From Subdoligranulum sp. (lineage in GTDB: Bacteria > Bacillota > Clostridia > Oscillospirales > Ruminococcaceae): a stretch of DNA of 64,000 bases. The DNA lies in the NCBI GenBank assembly GCA_004555405.1, contig SFIE01000007.1:62001-126000 (forward strand). Direction: 5' to 3'. Numbering within the stretch: position 1 is the first letter of the stretch; each line of letters starts with the position of its first letter. A model generated the notes under the pieces. The model was not told where the DNA came from. It worked only from the letters and a program-made list of their open reading frames with translations, and ran no database searches. This document shows positions 24,893-33,384 of this stretch, one piece after another. The position numbers were made by a program, and so were the translations under genes.

Positions 24893-26086
24893 TCAGCCCA
24901 TTTCGGCCAGCACCTTGCCCAAAATATCCAGCGCCTTGTCCACATCCTGCTCGCTAAGGATCAGCGGGGGCAGCAGGCGCAGGCGGGTTTTGGCCGTCAG
25001 GCACAAAAGGCCCTTTTGCCGTGCCGCGGCCAGCACATCGGCGGCCTGCAGGGGTGCTTCCAGTCTGATGCCCACCATCAGCCCAAGGCCCGAAACCTCG
25101 GCCACATGGGGCAGTGCAGCCAGCCCGGCCCGCAGCTGGGCGGCGCGCTGGTTTACATTCTGCAAAAATCCGGGGGCCAACAGCTTATCCATCACCACAT
25201 TGGCACCGGCGCACACCACCGGGTTGCCGCCAAAGGTGCTGCCGTGACTGCCCGGGCCCATACCGGCGGCCACGGCGGCGCTTACGCCCACCGCGCCAAT
25301 GGGCAGCCCGCCGCCCAGCCCCTTGGCCATGCTTACAATGTCCGGCATAAAATCGTACTGCTGATAGGCAAACAGCGTGCCGGTGCGCCCCATGCCGGTT
25401 TGCACCTCGTCCACAATCACCAGCACATCGCGGCTGCGGCAAAGCTGCACCGCCTTGGACACATAGTCTTTGTCCAGCGCCATCACGCCGCCCTCGCCCT
25501 GCACCATTTCCATGATCACGGCGCACACATTACCGGCATCCAGCGCGGCCTTTAAGGCGTTTTCATCGTTGGCAGGCACATACACAAAGCCTTCGTTGAA
25601 GGGGCCGAAATAGTTGTGAAACACATCCTGGCCGGTGGCGGTAAGCGTGGCCATGGTGCGCCCGTGAAAGCTGTTCACAAGGCTGACCACCACATTGCGC
25701 CCTGCACCGTAGCGGTCAAAGCTGTATTTGCGGGCGGCCTTGATGGCCCCTTCGTTGGCCTCGGCGCCGCTGTTGCCGAAAAACACCTTGTCAAAACCGG
25801 CGGCCTTGCACAGCTTTTCGGCCAGTGCAGCGCAGGGCTGGGTGTAAAACAGATTGCTGGTGTGCTGCAGCGTGGCTGCCTGCCTGGCCACGGCGGCGGC
25901 CCAGTCCGCATCACAATAGCCAAGGCAGTTCACGCCGATGCCGCTGGTGAAATCCAGATATTCCGCACCGTCTGCATCCGTGGCCACCATGCCCTTGCCG
26001 CTTTCCAGCACCAGTGGGCCGCGCTTATAGGTGTGCATTACATACTGTTCGTCCTGCTGCATTACTTTTTGTGCATTCATGCTCAT
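24893..26086 (-). CDS. argD: Acetylornithine aminotransferase
   Basis: PLP enzyme forming N-acetylornithine from N-acetylglutamate semialdehyde and glutamate. The 397 residues show NSGAEANEGAIKAARKY, VIVDEVQTGMGRTG and the PLP-lysine segment MAKGLGGGLPIGAVG of class III aminotransferases. Last gene of the argG-argH-argC-argB-argD operon, 18 nt after argB. Context favours the arginine role over ornithine or GABA transaminases. Confidence 0.94.
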   Translation of the reverse strand: MSMNAQKVMQQDEQYVMHTYKRGPLVLESGKGMVATDADGAEYLDFTSGIGVNCLGYCDADWAAAVARQAATLQHTSNLFYTQPCAALAEKLCKAAGFDKVFFGNSGAEANEGAIKAARKYSFDRYGAGRNVVVSLVNSFHGRTMATLTATGQDVFHNYFGPFNEGFVYVPANDENALKAALDAGNVCAVIMEMVQGEGGVMALDKDYVSKAVQLCRSRDVLVIVDEVQTGMGRTGTLFAYQQYDFMPDIVSMAKGLGGGLPIGAVGVSAAVAAGMGPGSHGSTFGGNPVVCAGANVVMDKLLAPGFLQNVNQRAAQLRAGLAALPHVAEVSGLGLMVGIRLEAPLQAADVLAAARQKGLLCLTAKTRLRLLPPLILSEQDVDKALDILGKVLAEMG

Positions 26087-26104
26087 CGTTCCCCTTTCCG
26101 CGGC

Positions 26105-26968
26105 TTACTCCGCCTTTTTATACAGCAGCGTGCCGCTGCCCTGATCCGAAAAGTTTTCCAGCAGCACGCTGTGCAGCACGCGGCCGTCGATGATGGATAC
26201 CTCGTGTACCCCCTGATTGATGGCGTTCACCATGCCCTTCACCTTGGGGATCATGCCGCCCGCAATGATGCCCTTTTCCATCAGCTCGGGCACCTTGCCG
26301 ATCTCGATGCTGCTGATCAGCGTGCTTTCATCGTTTTTGTCCATCAGAATTCCGGCAATATCCGTCATGCTCACAAACTTTTCTGCCTGCAGCGCAATGG
26401 CGATCTCGGCGGCGGCGGTGTCGGCATTCAGATTATAGGCCGTGCCGTCATCCCCCAGGCCCACGCTGGCGATCACGGGAATATAACCCTTGTCCATCAG
26501 ATCGTTGATCAAATCGGTATCCACCTGCTCGATAAAGCCCACATAGCCAAGGTCGGTGCCGTCGTTGGTGATCTTTTTGGTGCAGTGCATCATCTGGCCG
26601 TCCATGCCGCAAAGGCCCACGCCCTTGCCCTTCAGGCGGGCCACCAGATCCTTGTTCACCTGCCCGGCCAGCACCTGCTGCACCACCTTGATGGTAACTT
26701 CGTCGGTGTAGCGCAGGCCGTTGATGAACTTGCTTTCGTGGCCGATCTTTTCCAGCATTTCATTGATGGCCGGGCCGCCGCCATGCACCAGGCACACGCG
26801 CACGCCCAGCAGGCACAGCGTGACCAGATCGTTCATCACGGCGCTTTTCAGTTCCTCGTTGATCATGGCGTTGCCGCCGTATTTCACCACCATGGTTTTG
26901 CCGTGGTACTTTTGGATATAGGGGGTCGCCTCACTGAAAAGCTTGGCCATTTCAACATTTTTCATCAT
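26105..26968 (-). CDS. argB: Acetylglutamate kinase
   Basis: Phosphorylates N-acetylglutamate in the second step of arginine synthesis. The 287 residues include MVVKYGGNAMI at the N-terminus (ATP-binding Lys and Gly loop), LVHGGGPAIN for the substrate, and a C-terminal KVKGMVNAINQGVHEVSIIDGR-type region. The residues near the N-terminus (YIQKYHGKTM) include the helix that in arginine-sensitive kinases forms the allosteric hexamer, so feedback inhibition is plausible. Confidence 0.96.
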   Translation of the reverse strand: MMKNVEMAKLFSEATPYIQKYHGKTMVVKYGGNAMINEELKSAVMNDLVTLCLLGVRVCLVHGGGPAINEMLEKIGHESKFINGLRYTDEVTIKVVQQVLAGQVNKDLVARLKGKGVGLCGMDGQMMHCTKKITNDGTDLGYVGFIEQVDTDLINDLMDKGYIPVIASVGLGDDGTAYNLNADTAAAEIAIALQAEKFVSMTDIAGILMDKNDESTLISSIEIGKVPELMEKGIIAGGMIPKVKGMVNAINQGVHEVSIIDGRVLHSVLLENFSDQGSGTLLYKKAE

Positions 26969-27040
26969 TCTCTTACTCCTTTTCCCGTTTTCCCCTCGGG
27001 TGTTCTTGATACTACTTTCCTTACTCTCTATCCTCTGTCT

Positions 27041-27985
27041 TTACTCAAGGCCTGCGGTTTCGGGGCGGCCCAGCAGCACATTCATACACTGCACCGCCGC
27101 ACCGCTGCTGCCCTTGCCCAGATTGTCAAACACGCTGATCAGCAGCATTTCATTGCCTGCGCTGTTGACTGTCATGTAAATTTCCAGCTCATCGCTTCCG
27201 GCGCGCTGGTTGCTGTACAGGCCGTTTTCGGGCAGGGCCTCGTTCAGCTCATGTACGGTGATCTGGCTTTCACCCCGGTAATACTGCTGCATTCCCTGGG
27301 CCACTGCCTGCGCAGTGGTGCCTGCGGCGGCAAGATCCAAGGGCACGATCACCTGCATGCCGCTGTAATAATCGCACACCACCGGCACAAAGGCGGGGGC
27401 CTTGGCAATGCCGCCGATCACCTGCATTTCGGGCAGATGCTTATGGGCCAGCGAAAGGCCGTAGCTTTTGGGGGCATCCAGCTTGCTGTGGGCAGGGCGC
27501 TCGGGGCTTTCGTAGTCCGCGATCATTTTTTTGCCGCCCCCCGAATAGCCCGAAATGCCCGTGCAGCTGAAAAAGGTATCCTTGGGCACAAGGCCAAGTT
27601 CCACAATGGGATGCACCAGCGTGATAAAGCCGGTGGCATAGCAGCCGGGCACCGCCACGCGGGCCGAGGCTTTGATCTTGTCGCGGTATCCGTGCAGCTC
27701 GGGCAGGCCATAGGCCCACGCCGGGTCGGTGCGGAAGGCGGTGCTGGTGTCCAGAATTTTCACCTCCGGCTTTACCAGCGGCATCACCTCACGGCTGGCG
27801 GCATCGGGCAGGCACAGAAAGGTCAGATCGCTGGCGTTGATCACCTTGGCGCGCTCGTTCACATCCTTGCGGCCCTCCTCGCTGATGCTGAGCAGCTCAA
27901 TGTCCGGCTCTTTGGAAAGGCGGTCGAAAATGCGCAGGCCGGTGGTTCCGGCGCTGCCGTCAATAAAAACCTTAAATTTGCTCAT
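27041..27985 (-). CDS. argC: N-acetyl-gamma-glutamyl-phosphate reductase
   Basis: NADPH-dependent reduction of acetylglutamyl phosphate. The protein has 314 residues and the short type 2 form: FIDGSAGTTGLRIFDRL for NADP binding and ARVAVPGCYATGF with the catalytic Cys, plus a conserved HKHLPEM. Its start lies 14 nt inside the 3' end of argH, with a GGGAGGAGC ribosome-binding site in argH, so translation is coupled. Confidence 0.95.
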   Translation of the reverse strand: MSKFKVFIDGSAGTTGLRIFDRLSKEPDIELLSISEEGRKDVNERAKVINASDLTFLCLPDAASREVMPLVKPEVKILDTSTAFRTDPAWAYGLPELHGYRDKIKASARVAVPGCYATGFITLVHPIVELGLVPKDTFFSCTGISGYSGGGKKMIADYESPERPAHSKLDAPKSYGLSLAHKHLPEMQVIGGIAKAPAFVPVVCDYYSGMQVIVPLDLAAAGTTAQAVAQGMQQYYRGESQITVHELNEALPENGLYSNQRAGSDELEIYMTVNSAGNEMLLISVFDNLGKGSSGAAVQCMNVLLGRPETAGLE

Positions 27986-29381
27986 GGTGCTGCTCCTCCC
28001 AGTTTTTGATCTGGGCCTGCGCGGCGGCGATCTGTGCCTTTACGCTGGCCTTGCTGGGGCCGCCCTGGCTGCGGCGGCCCTCGCAGCAGTTGATCAGATC
28101 AATGGCTTCAAATATATCGTTTTCAAAAATCGGGCTGAAGCTTTTGAATTCCTCCAGCGTAAGCTCTTCCAGCGTTTTGCCGGTTTCAATGCAGTGCGCC
28201 ACCATGCTGCCGGTAAGCTTGTAGGCATCGCGGAAGGGCACGCCCTTTTTGGTGAGATAGTCGGCGCAGTCGGTGGCATTGATAAAGCCCTTGGCGGCTG
28301 CGGCGCGCATATTGGCGGGCAGGGTGCGCATGGTTTCCAGCATGGGGGTGATGGTGCGCAGGCACAGCGAAAGGGTATCCACCGCATCAAAAATGGCCTC
28401 TTTATCCTCCTGCATATCCTTGTTATAGGCAAGGGGCAGGCCCTTCATCATGGTGAGCAGGGTGGTAAGATCGCCGTACACACGGCCGGTTTTGCCGCGG
28501 ATCAGCTCGGTGACATCGGGGTTCTTTTTCTGGGGCATAATGCTGCTGCCGGTGGTGAAGGCATCGTCCAATTCAATAAACTTGAACTCCCAGCTGCTCC
28601 ACAGAATGATCTCCTCGGAAAGGCGGCTCAGGTGCATCATGCACAGGCTGATGGCCCCGGCCAGCTCAATGCAGAAATCCCGGTCCGACACGCCGTCCAG
28701 ACTGTTTTCGCAGGGATGGTCAAACCCCAGCGACAATGCGGTGTACTCACGGTCCAGCGGGTAGGTGGTGCCGGCCAAGGCGCCGCTGCCCAGCGGGCAC
28801 TGGCTGTTCATGCGGGCAGTGGCATCGCCGAAGCGCTGCAGATCGCGCAGCAGCATCCACACATACGCCATCAGCGCATGGCCAAAGGTGATGGGCTGCG
28901 CGCGCTGCAAATGCGTGTAGCCGGGCATCACGCTGGCGGTGTTTTCGGCGGCCTTATCGCACAGCACCAGCACCAGATCGGCGATCTGCGCCTGCAGGCT
29001 CTCGCTCATTTCCCGCAGAGTAAGGCGGATATCCAGCGCCACCTGATCGTTGCGGCTGCGGCCCGTGTGCAGGCGCTTGCCTGCATCGCCCACGCGCTGG
29101 GTAAGGGTTTGCTCCACAAAAGTATGCACATCCTCGGCGGCGGGGTCGATGGTCAGCTTGCCGCTGGCCAGATCCTCGGCAATGCCGGCAAGGCCGGTGA
29201 GGATATCCTCGGCATCCTTTTTGCTGATAATGCCCTGATTGGCCAGCATCACGGCGTGTACGCCGCTGCCCCGCATATCCTGGCCGATCATGCGCTGGTC
29301 AAACCGGATACTGCTGTTGAAATCGTTCACGCGGGAATCCACCGCTTTTGAAAAGCGGCCCTTCCAAAGTTGTTCTGCCAT
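27972..29381 (-). CDS. argH: Argininosuccinate lyase
   Basis: Splits argininosuccinate into arginine and fumarate. GSSIMPQKKNPD is the fumarase/aspartase superfamily signature, and AEQLWKGRFSKAVDSRVNDFNSSIRFD is the usual N-terminus. The start at 29381 gives 469 residues, the standard length; an upstream in-frame extension runs backward through the end of argG and is not protein-like. argG ends 86 nt before this start, argC overlaps its end. Confidence 0.96.
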   Translation of the reverse strand: MAEQLWKGRFSKAVDSRVNDFNSSIRFDQRMIGQDMRGSGVHAVMLANQGIISKKDAEDILTGLAGIAEDLASGKLTIDPAAEDVHTFVEQTLTQRVGDAGKRLHTGRSRNDQVALDIRLTLREMSESLQAQIADLVLVLCDKAAENTASVMPGYTHLQRAQPITFGHALMAYVWMLLRDLQRFGDATARMNSQCPLGSGALAGTTYPLDREYTALSLGFDHPCENSLDGVSDRDFCIELAGAISLCMMHLSRLSEEIILWSSWEFKFIELDDAFTTGSSIMPQKKNPDVTELIRGKTGRVYGDLTTLLTMMKGLPLAYNKDMQEDKEAIFDAVDTLSLCLRTITPMLETMRTLPANMRAAAAKGFINATDCADYLTKKGVPFRDAYKLTGSMVAHCIETGKTLEELTLEEFKSFSPIFENDIFEAIDLINCCEGRRSQGGPSKASVKAQIAAAQAQIKNWEEQHHEQI

Positions 29382-29467
29382 AACTGAATTTCCTATTTCC
29401 TTTATAAAATGCCGCAAAGCGCCAGAGGGCAATGGGCTCGCCGGCGCTTTGCGGGTGAATGTGCGGT

Positions 29468-30697
<1,230 letters not shown>

Positions 30698-30756
30698 ACT
30701 ATATTCCTCTTTCCACACTCAGCGCTGCGGGGCCTGTTGGCAGGCTTGCGGGCGTC

Positions 30757-30770
30757 TGAATAAATATTCA
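30757..30770 (-). promoter_or_regulatory. ARG box (ArgR/AhrC operator) of the arg operon
   Basis: TGAATAAATATTCA is a perfect palindrome matching the ArgR consensus. It lies just downstream of the predicted transcription start, and an AT-rich second half-site-like segment (30771-30787) adjoins it. Confidence 0.8.
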
Positions 30771-30784
30771 TTAAGTATGCATTT

Positions 30785-30812
30785 ATTATACACCCCTCTA
30801 TGCATTCGTCAA
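30785..30812 (-). promoter_or_regulatory. Promoter of argGHCBD
   Basis: Minus strand TTGACG (30807-30812) and TATAAT (30785-30790), spacer 16 nt, about 90 nt before argG. Confidence 0.8.
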
Positions 30813-30917
30813 GCATGAAAACTGCACAAACATTGTGCGCTGCTCTGGGTTTGTTTTTTGCATAACAAACAAACCCGCCGGAAAACCTCCCGGTTTCTGC
30901 CAAATTGTTTTTCTGCG

Positions 30918-30957
30918 GCATACAAAAAGCCCGGCAGAGCGCTCTCTGCCGGGCTTT
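30918..30957 (-). terminator. Terminator after the GIY-YIG/GNAT gene
   Basis: A perfect 14-bp stem (30926-30939 with 30944-30957), loop of 4 nt, with T residues after it on the minus strand. Confidence 0.88.
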
Positions 30958-30983
30958 GCACAAATATGCATTTGCAATGAATA

Positions 30984-31880
30984 TTATACAGTTTTTTCAT
31001 CAATCGCGTTCTGCGCCGCCTGCAGCAGCTGCGCCTGCCGATGCGCAGGCAGCATCGCCACGGGCTCGGGGGCTTTTTTGCCCCGGTGCAGCACATAGCG
31101 CCATGTGGAAATGCCCAGCCAGCGGCCAAACTTAAAGCCGCAGCGCGGGTTGCGCCCTTCACACACAAAGCCCAGCCGCTCATGAAAGCGCTCGCTTTCG
31201 GGGTTTGGGTCAGCCAGAACGGCATAGGCGTTCCAGTAGCCCATTTCTGCCAGTGCGCCCAACAGCAGCCGATAGGCAGGCCCGGCCACGCCGAAAGCGC
31301 GGAATTCGGGCGCGGTGTACACGGTGGTTTCCACATCCCACTGGTAAGCCTCCCACGCGCCGCGCCACGGGTGGGCGCAGGCAAAGGCCATCAGGCGGCC
31401 CGAGCGGCTGCGCACCGTGATAACAGGCCCCACGGCCTGCGCCGCCGCGAACCAATCGGCAAGCTCCTGCCCGGCCAGCGGTGCAAAGCGAAAGGTGGCC
31501 GTGCCGTAGGCAACATACCAGTTGTAGATCTGGGCGATCTCGGCGGCATCGCCGGGCCCGGCATAGCCCAGCCGGGGCGTGTATTCCCGGGCCCACCCGG
31601 CGCACAGGGCCTCCTTTTGCGCCTTGGAGAGTTTTTTCAGCGCCGCCTCGCGCCGCATGGCATCGCTTTGCCCGGCGCACAGCTCGGCGTAGGCCAGCCT
31701 GGCTGCGCCGAAGGCCTTGGTGTACTTTGCCCCGCCCTGCCCGGTTTTATGGGCAAAGGCACGGTGGGGCAGATCGTTCGTCCACCCGGCATACAGGCTG
31801 CCGCCCCGGCAGCGCATCAGATAGGCCCAGCACAGCGGAGCGGGCTGCACCGGCGGGCGGGCCACCTCGGCGCCGCTCAT
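30984..31880 (-). CDS. GIY-YIG nuclease domain fused to GNAT acetyltransferase
   Basis: The N-terminal part (about 18-95) is a YhbQ/UPF0213-type GIY-YIG domain: WAYLMRCRGGSLYAGWTNDL, then KTGQGGAKYTK and a conserved Glu in RREAALKKLSKAQKE. From about 105 to 275 comes a GNAT domain of the phosphinothricin-acetyltransferase kind, with AEIAQIYNWYVAYGTATF and the acetyl-CoA region EFRAFGVAGPAYRLLLGALA. The 298-residue fusion joins a putative DNA-damage nuclease and a small-molecule or protein acetylase. Start at 31880 overlaps the stop of the MYG1-like gene as ATGA. A tail of 20 residues is unassigned. Confidence 0.82.
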   Translation of the reverse strand: MSGAEVARPPVQPAPLCWAYLMRCRGGSLYAGWTNDLPHRAFAHKTGQGGAKYTKAFGAARLAYAELCAGQSDAMRREAALKKLSKAQKEALCAGWAREYTPRLGYAGPGDAAEIAQIYNWYVAYGTATFRFAPLAGQELADWFAAAQAVGPVITVRSRSGRLMAFACAHPWRGAWEAYQWDVETTVYTAPEFRAFGVAGPAYRLLLGALAEMGYWNAYAVLADPNPESERFHERLGFVCEGRNPRCGFKFGRWLGISTWRYVLHRGKKAPEPVAMLPAHRQAQLLQAAQNAIDEKTV

Positions 31881-32713
31881 TCGCTTACGGGGCGGCCGTT
31901 GTTGCGCAGCACCTGACGGCAGGCCTCCACCGCAATCTGCTGCGTGTCGGCGGTGATCAAAAACTGGCTGGCATGGCAAAAGCGAATGCCCTTGATGCCG
32001 CTTTTGGCCTCGATCACCTCGGCAGGCTGGCCCGCCCACGAGCGCGGGAAGGGCAGCTTATTCTTTTTGGTTTTGCGGTCGGTGCAGCACTGGGCGCTCC
32101 ACCCGCCGCGCTGGCTGGGATACACCACAAACAGCGCATCGGTGCGGTACAGGCCGTTTTTCCACGGCAGATAGGTGGGCAGCACCACAATGCCGTCACG
32201 GCTTTCCTCGTAGGCCTTGCGCACCAGATCGTCGGCGCGGTTTACGGCCTGCGCGGCATCCAGCTGCTTTTGCAGGATCTGCTTGGCCACCGCCACCGCC
32301 TGCATAAAGCACTCGTCGGCGCTTTCGCCGCCGTCCCACACGGGGTTGAAGGCGCCAATGGCATCGCACAGGCTGTTCTGCTCGCCGGTGTTATCGTTGA
32401 GGTCCAGGGGCTGAATAAAGTTTTCGTCCAGCAGGCGGGCCTGATTTTCGCCCACCAGCCCTGCGCCCAGCTCGCGCCACAGCTTGCCGAAGGCGGCATA
32501 CGGAACGCCGTTGTAGCGCTCTTCCCGGGGCTCGGCGTGATGGTCAAACTCGCCGCCGCCCACATCGTACACGATGCCGTCAAAATCATCGGGCACTGTA
32601 AAGCCGCGCTGCACCGTGAAGTCGGGGCGAACGATCTGTAAAAGCGCAGTGGAAAAAACATCGTCGGCGTGGAATTTGCCGCCGTGTGTAAAGCCTTTTG
32701 CGGGAACCTGCAT
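31877..32713 (-). CDS. MYG1-family (DHH-like) protein
   Basis: A 278-residue member of the UPF0160/MYG1 family, whose eukaryotic members are 3'-5' RNA exonucleases. THGGKFHADDVFSTALLQ at the N-terminus, VYDVGGGEFDHHAEP and YNGVPYAAFGKLWRELG, with their His/Asp metal ligands, are characteristic. The start at 32713 has AAAGGAGATC before it. Its stop overlaps the start of the GIY-YIG/GNAT gene, so two nuclease-like proteins are translated together. Bacterial function is not established. Confidence 0.85.
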   Translation of the reverse strand: MQVPAKGFTHGGKFHADDVFSTALLQIVRPDFTVQRGFTVPDDFDGIVYDVGGGEFDHHAEPREERYNGVPYAAFGKLWRELGAGLVGENQARLLDENFIQPLDLNDNTGEQNSLCDAIGAFNPVWDGGESADECFMQAVAVAKQILQKQLDAAQAVNRADDLVRKAYEESRDGIVVLPTYLPWKNGLYRTDALFVVYPSQRGGWSAQCCTDRKTKKNKLPFPRSWAGQPAEVIEAKSGIKGIRFCHASQFLITADTQQIAVEACRQVLRNNGRPVSE

Positions 32714-32926
32714 GATATGATCTCCTTTTTTATGCTCAGCCGGGAGGCGCAGCACGCAGCTGCGCCCTGCGGCGTGAAGGGTTGGTATGGGCAGCTTTGC
32801 AGCTGCTTATACATTATAGCACGAAGCAAAGCGGAGTGGTATCCTTTGTCATGTTTTTCGGCGCAGCGCCGTAGCCGGAACAAAAAAGTTCACAATTCAG
32901 TGCTTTATTCTGTCTGTAATATCCTG

Positions 32927-32932
32927 TATAAT
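32927..32932 (+). promoter_or_regulatory. Possible -10 box upstream of the 97-bp repeat array
   Basis: TATAAT in CCTGTATAATAAAG, about 50 nt before the first repeat, reading toward the array and the amidase gene. No good -35 is seen. A second TATAAT lies after the array at 33310-33315. Confidence 0.4.
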
Positions 32933-32980
32933 AAAGTAAGGTTTTGCAGGATCGGCTCGATTTTTGCAAGCAGACCGCGC

Positions 32981-33302
32981 CGTGACGAAGCGCAGTGCAA
33001 AAGCCCAGCCCGCAGCGCCCCTCGATGCTTCCAGGGGCTTTCGCGCTGCTCTGAGGAGCATTTGGCCATCGGCCAACCGTGACGAAGCGCAGGGCAAAAG
33101 CCCGGCCCGCAGCGCCCTTCGGTGATCCCAAGGGCTTTCGCGCTGCTCTGAGGAACATTTGGCCATCGGCCAACCGTGACGAAGCGCAGGGCAAAAGCCC
33201 GGCCCGCAGCGCCCCTCGATGCTTCCAGGGGCTTTCGCGCTGCTCTGAGGAGCATTTGGCTATCGGCCAACCGTGACGAAGCGCAGGGCAAAAGCCCGGC
33301 CC
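32981..33302 (+). repeat. Tandem array of 97-bp units (three full, one partial)
   Basis: Units start at 32981, 33078, 33175 and 33272, exactly 97 nt apart; the last stops after 31 nt. Units are nearly identical. Each can form a hairpin with outer stem GCAGCG/CGCTGC and inner stem CCCCT/AGGGG (unit positions 32-42 with 53-69) and a second hairpin TTGGCC-ATC-GGCCAA (82-96). The inner stem is CCCTT/AAGGG in unit 2, a paired change. Ninety-seven is not a multiple of three, and stop codons and shifting frames argue against coding. It occupies most of the 670-nt gap between the MYG1-like and amidase genes; the remainder of that gap shows nothing else. Confidence 0.85.
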
Positions 33303-33384
33303 TTTCTATTATAATGTATCCGTTTCTTTTTCCGCAGGCCGCCCCTTCGGCGCTGCTGTATTTTTGACCGTGAGGAGAATCTCT

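Noticed and set aside
25616..28009. A 797-codon plus-strand open frame across argD-argB-argC
   Set aside because: Antisense to three confirmed arginine genes, spanning their boundaries; an artefact of high GC at third positions.
32981..33302. CRISPR array
   Set aside because: The units are contiguous 97-bp copies with no unique spacers and no cas genes nearby.
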